Positions 8,324-10,300 of a DNA stretch of 10,300 bases are shown in pieces. Each line of letters opens with the position of its first letter. Positions within the stretch are counted from its first letter, which is position 1. The notes below the pieces were generated by a model. The model had not been told where the DNA came from, made no database searches, and saw only the letters and a list, made by a program, of their open reading frames with translations. The stretch is from Victivallales bacterium (lineage in GTDB: Bacteria > Verrucomicrobiota > Lentisphaeria > Oligosphaerales > Oligosphaeraceae): NCBI GenBank assembly GCA_017431185.1, contig JAFRLP010000308.1, forward strand, positions 1 to 10,300, written 5' to 3'. A program made the position numbers and the translations under genes.

Positions 8324-8527
8324 ATGGCATCTACCATCAGTCCAAGCAAAAAGTGCTGTGCGACATGCCAGCATTGGAAAGGCGAAAGGAAAATCGTCTT
8401 TGGCGGCAAGTCTATCCAAATCGGAACCGCCGCGCCATGCGCCATGCAGCCCAATGACACCCCGCCACACTGGCGGTCACCGGCGGTCATCTGCCCCAAA
8501 TACAAGGAGTGGGTTGATCTCCCGTAG
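8324..8527 (+). CDS. Small cysteine-containing hypothetical protein
   Basis: A 67-residue protein begins MASTISPSKKCCATCQHWKG and ends with a cysteine followed by PKYKEWVDL. Four or five cysteines (positions 11, 12, 15, then 41 and 57) in a CCxxC-x-x-W-x-G and C...C layout suggest a small zinc-binding or metal-binding fold; many bacteria carry similar CxxCxxW proteins of unknown role. AGAGGAA lies about 11 bases before the ATG, and a strong intrinsic terminator follows 28 bases after the stop, both of which support a real, separately ended gene. There is no clear promoter in the 76 bp between the MITE-like element and the start. It has no membrane segment. The neighbouring motor protein is also cysteine-rich, but I see no sequence link between them. 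Confidence 0.6.
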   Translation: MASTISPSKKCCATCQHWKGERKIVFGGKSIQIGTAAPCAMQPNDTPPHWRSPAVICPKYKEWVDLP

Positions 8528-8554
8528 CCTGTAAAAACTCCAATCGCTTCATCC

Positions 8555-8597
8555 ACAAGGCAGCCGGGTTTCCAGCCAGGCTGCCTTGTGCGTTTTT
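8555..8597 (+). terminator. Rho-independent terminator
   Basis: ACAAGGCAGCC (8555-8565) pairs perfectly with GGCTGCCTTGT (8579-8589), an 11-bp stem with a 13-base loop, followed after GCG by five Ts (8593-8597). It closes the transcript of the small cysteine protein and possibly the whole sigma-54-driven unit from 6380. The opposite strand has no comparable T run. Confidence 0.8.
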
Positions 8598-9035
8598 GCG
8601 GAAACAATATGACAAGGCTATGTCCCCCAAACGGTGCCCGCAGGGTAAAATGGATCGCGCAAAAAACGGAAATCGCTGTCCGGACCGCAAGCTTGACTGC
8701 CATTAGGCACTTCTGGGAGCATAGTGAAAGGAAAACGGGGAGACAAATCCCGTCCATCACAGGTGGTGTGGTCCCCGCATTTTTCGTCAGGCGCCTTAAT
8801 CCATATTATATTTTCCATTGGATTGGCAGAACAGTCGCATGAGATGCTGTCCGTCTTGCCGGAGTCTTTCTCCGCCGAAAAGGCTTCTTGTTTCCCCTTT
8901 GATTGTCTATCCCGATTGTCTCGTTTGCTTGGAGATAATGCCATGGAGTGTCTGCCTCAATGTGCCTTCATGGTCTGCGGCCTGGGTTGCCTGGGCGTTC
9001 ACGCCGGTGGACTGCGATTCCAGATAAAGTCGGTT
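8598..9035. other. Gene-poor stretch between terminator and MATE promoter
   Basis: Several open frames cross this stretch on both strands, but none has a ribosome site or recognisable motifs. The only mildly protein-like one is a 28-codon frame (8620-8706) with three cysteines, RCPQG...NRCPDRKLDCH; its AAGG is only two bases from the ATG, so I do not call it a gene. A weak sigma-54-like match lies at 8824-8839. The base composition suggests degraded coding DNA. Confidence 0.45.
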
Positions 9036-9068
9036 TATAATAGATGTAACTAACTTAATATAAATTAG
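9036..9068 (+). promoter_or_regulatory. Possible -10 box and operator-like inverted repeat ahead of the MATE gene
   Basis: A perfect TATAAT (9036-9041) sits 38 bp before the MATE start codon, but no good -35 box is present at the usual distance. Just downstream, CTAACTTA (9050-9057) and TAAATTAG (9061-9068) form an inverted repeat with one mismatch around a 3-base centre. A repressor bound there would cover the expected transcription start. Efflux genes are often repressor-controlled, but no regulator gene is visible in the window. Confidence 0.4.
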
Positions 9069-9079
9069 ATACGGTATTT

Positions 9080-10300
9080 ATGAATAAATTCAGGGGAATT
9101 TTCCGTCCGGGCGATCGGGAGTATTTCCGAAGTCTGATTCTGCTCGCCATTCCGCTGGCGCTCCAGAATCTCCTGACCTACGGCGTCAGCTTTGCGGACA
9201 ACCTGATGGTCGGCCAGCTCGGCGACGCGGCCATCGCGGGACTCTATCTGGGCACGCTCGTCCAGACGCTCTTGCAGATCATGCTCTTCGGACTGGAGAG
9301 CGCGATGCTGATCCTGGGGACGCAGTACTGGGGCGCCAAGGCCCTCCCGCCCATCCGCAACCTCACCGCCATCTGCCTGCATTGCGCGCTGCTCTTCACG
9401 GCGGCGGTCGCGCTGTCGGTGGGACTGGCACCGCGTTTCTGGCTGGGGCTGCTCACGCCGGACGCCGCGGCCATCGCGGCGGGCACGCCGTATCTCCGGG
9501 TGGTCTCGCTCTCCTACATCCCCTTCGCGGCGATGCTCTTCCTGCTGTGCGCGATGCGCACGGTGGAGGTGGTGCGCATCGGGCTATACAACTCCGTTGT
9601 CGCGCTCGTGGTGAATGTCGGCCTGAACTATGTGCTGATCTTCGGGAAATGCGGCCTTCCCGCCATGGGCGTGACCGGCGCGGCGTGGGGGACGGTGGTC
9701 GCCCGGCTGGTCGAGCTGCTGGTGGTGGCCGTCTATGTCTTCCGCGTGGACCGGCGGCTTCGGCTGCGCCCCGGCGACCTCTTCGGCCGCTGGGACTCCC
9801 GTCTCTTCCAGGACCTGGTGCGCTATGGCACCCCGCTGATGGCGGGCGAGGTGGTCTGGTGCACGAACATCGCCGTGCAGACCGCCATCATCGGGCAGTT
9901 CCACGCCGCCGGCATCGCGGCGGCATCCATCGTGGACACGATGAACCGCCTGCTCTGGATGGGCGTCTTGGGACTGACCGCCGCCACGGGAATCCTCACC
10001 GGAAAGACCATCGGGGAAGGGCGCCTCGACGACATGCGGCACTACGCCAAGCTGATGCAAGTCGTCTTCCTGGCGATCGGGCTGCTGTGCGGCGGCATGG
10101 TCTTCTTCGGACGCGAGACGATGATATCCTTCTACAACCTGGATGCGACGACCGTGCCCGTGGTGCGCGCGTTTGCCAATGTCCTGGCGGTGATGATGGT
10201 GGGGCGCTGCTATCAGTGCCCCTGCCTGATGGGGCTGGTGAAGGCCGGCGGTGCCACCAGCTTCGTTTTCAAGAACGACACGATCTGGGTCTTCCTGTGG
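9080..10300 (+). CDS. MATE family efflux transporter, 3' end outside the window
   Basis: The frame is open from ATG 9080 to the window edge, giving 407 codons of a family that usually has about 450 residues and 12 membrane helices. The N-terminus shows the MATE signature: a short basic head, IPLALQNLLTYGVSFADNLM, then VGQLGDAAIAGLYLG. Hydrophobic segments alternate regularly through the rest (for example LLFTAAVALSVGL, MLFLLCAM, VVALVVNVGLNYVLIFG and LLWMGVLGLTAATGILTG). MATE proteins sit in the inner membrane and export cationic drugs, toxins or metabolites in exchange for Na+ or H+; substrate cannot be read here. There is no strong Shine-Dalgarno, but the start fits the family. Third codon positions are strongly G/C-rich, unlike the genes at the left of the window, so this is likely native chromosome. 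Confidence 0.92.
   Translation, partial: MNKFRGIFRPGDREYFRSLILLAIPLALQNLLTYGVSFADNLMVGQLGDAAIAGLYLGTLVQTLLQIMLFGLESAMLILGTQYWGAKALPPIRNLTAICLHCALLFTAAVALSVGLAPRFWLGLLTPDAAAIAAGTPYLRVVSLSYIPFAAMLFLLCAMRTVEVVRIGLYNSVVALVVNVGLNYVLIFGKCGLPAMGVTGAAWGTVVARLVELLVVAVYVFRVDRRLRLRPGDLFGRWDSRLFQDLVRYGTPLMAGEVVWCTNIAVQTAIIGQFHAAGIAAASIVDTMNRLLWMGVLGLTAATGILTGKTIGEGRLDDMRHYAKLMQVVFLAIGLLCGGMVFFGRETMISFYNLDATTVPVVRAFANVLAVMMVGRCYQCPCLMGLVKAGGATSFVFKNDTIWVFLW

Noticed and set aside
8091..8534. Plus-strand 147-codon frame through the MITE and the small protein gene
   Set aside because: It overlaps the better-supported 67-residue gene in another frame and shows no conserved motif.
8620..8706. 28-codon frame with three cysteines (RCPQG, NRCPDR, LDCH)
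   Set aside because: The only ribosome-site-like bases are too close to the ATG, and it follows a strong terminator with no visible promoter.
8824..8839. Weak sigma-54-like sequence TGGCAGAACAGTCGCA
   Set aside because: Spacing is right, but the -12 element reads TCGC rather than TTGC and no gene starts at a sensible distance; chance match is likely.

Overview
The window is bacterial chromosomal DNA, probably an accessory stretch. I cannot name the organism from sequence alone. The mix of DUF4143-type ATPase, RhuM and YhcG/DUF1016 families, sigma-54 control and uneven base composition would fit a PVC-group bacterium (Lentisphaerota/Kiritimatiellota/Verrucomicrobiota), but that is a low-confidence guess. 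The MATE gene at the right edge and the sigma-54 regulator in the middle are visibly G/C-rich at third codon positions. The genes on the left (112-4472) are closer to balanced and sit in AT-rich intergenic DNA, as expected for horizontally acquired genes.

Left part (1-4472): a DUF4143-type AAA ATPase preceded by a 25-bp direct repeat and a good sigma-70-like promoter. It converges on a D-Ala-D-Ala dipeptidase of the VanX/DdpX type, which has no van genes beside it. Next come a 9-bp-periodic CTAG repeat, a second sigma-70-like promoter, a frameshifted and truncated RhuM-family pseudogene, and an intact YhcG/DUF1016 PD-(D/E)XK nuclease. RhuM and YhcG proteins are commonly found beside type I restriction-modification genes, so this may be the residue of such a locus. 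The YhcG gene carries two related hairpin-forming 22-bp repeats inside its coding frame.

Central part (4580-7993): the most interesting unit. A sigma-54 activator (AAA+ domain with GAFTGA, Fis-type HTH) has an unusual N-terminal sensor domain instead of a response-regulator receiver. It is divergent from a gene for a four-CxxC zinc-ribbon protein fused to an FtsK/SpoIIIE-type motor domain. Each divergent gene has a near-consensus -24/-12 promoter of the form TGGCAT-N5-TTGCT (6116-6131 on the minus strand, 6354-6369 on the plus strand). The layout therefore reads as a self-contained, autoregulated, inducible module. The motor gene has a one-base frameshift inside its second zinc ribbon and a damaged P-loop (GATGRRKS), so it is either decaying or strongly diverged.

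Right part (7994-10300): an aborted reading frame with a perfect Shine-Dalgarno, a roughly 150-bp MITE-like element with inverted ends flanked by CTAG, a small cysteine-containing protein followed by a rho-independent terminator, about 440 bp with no convincing gene, and a MATE efflux transporter running off the right edge.
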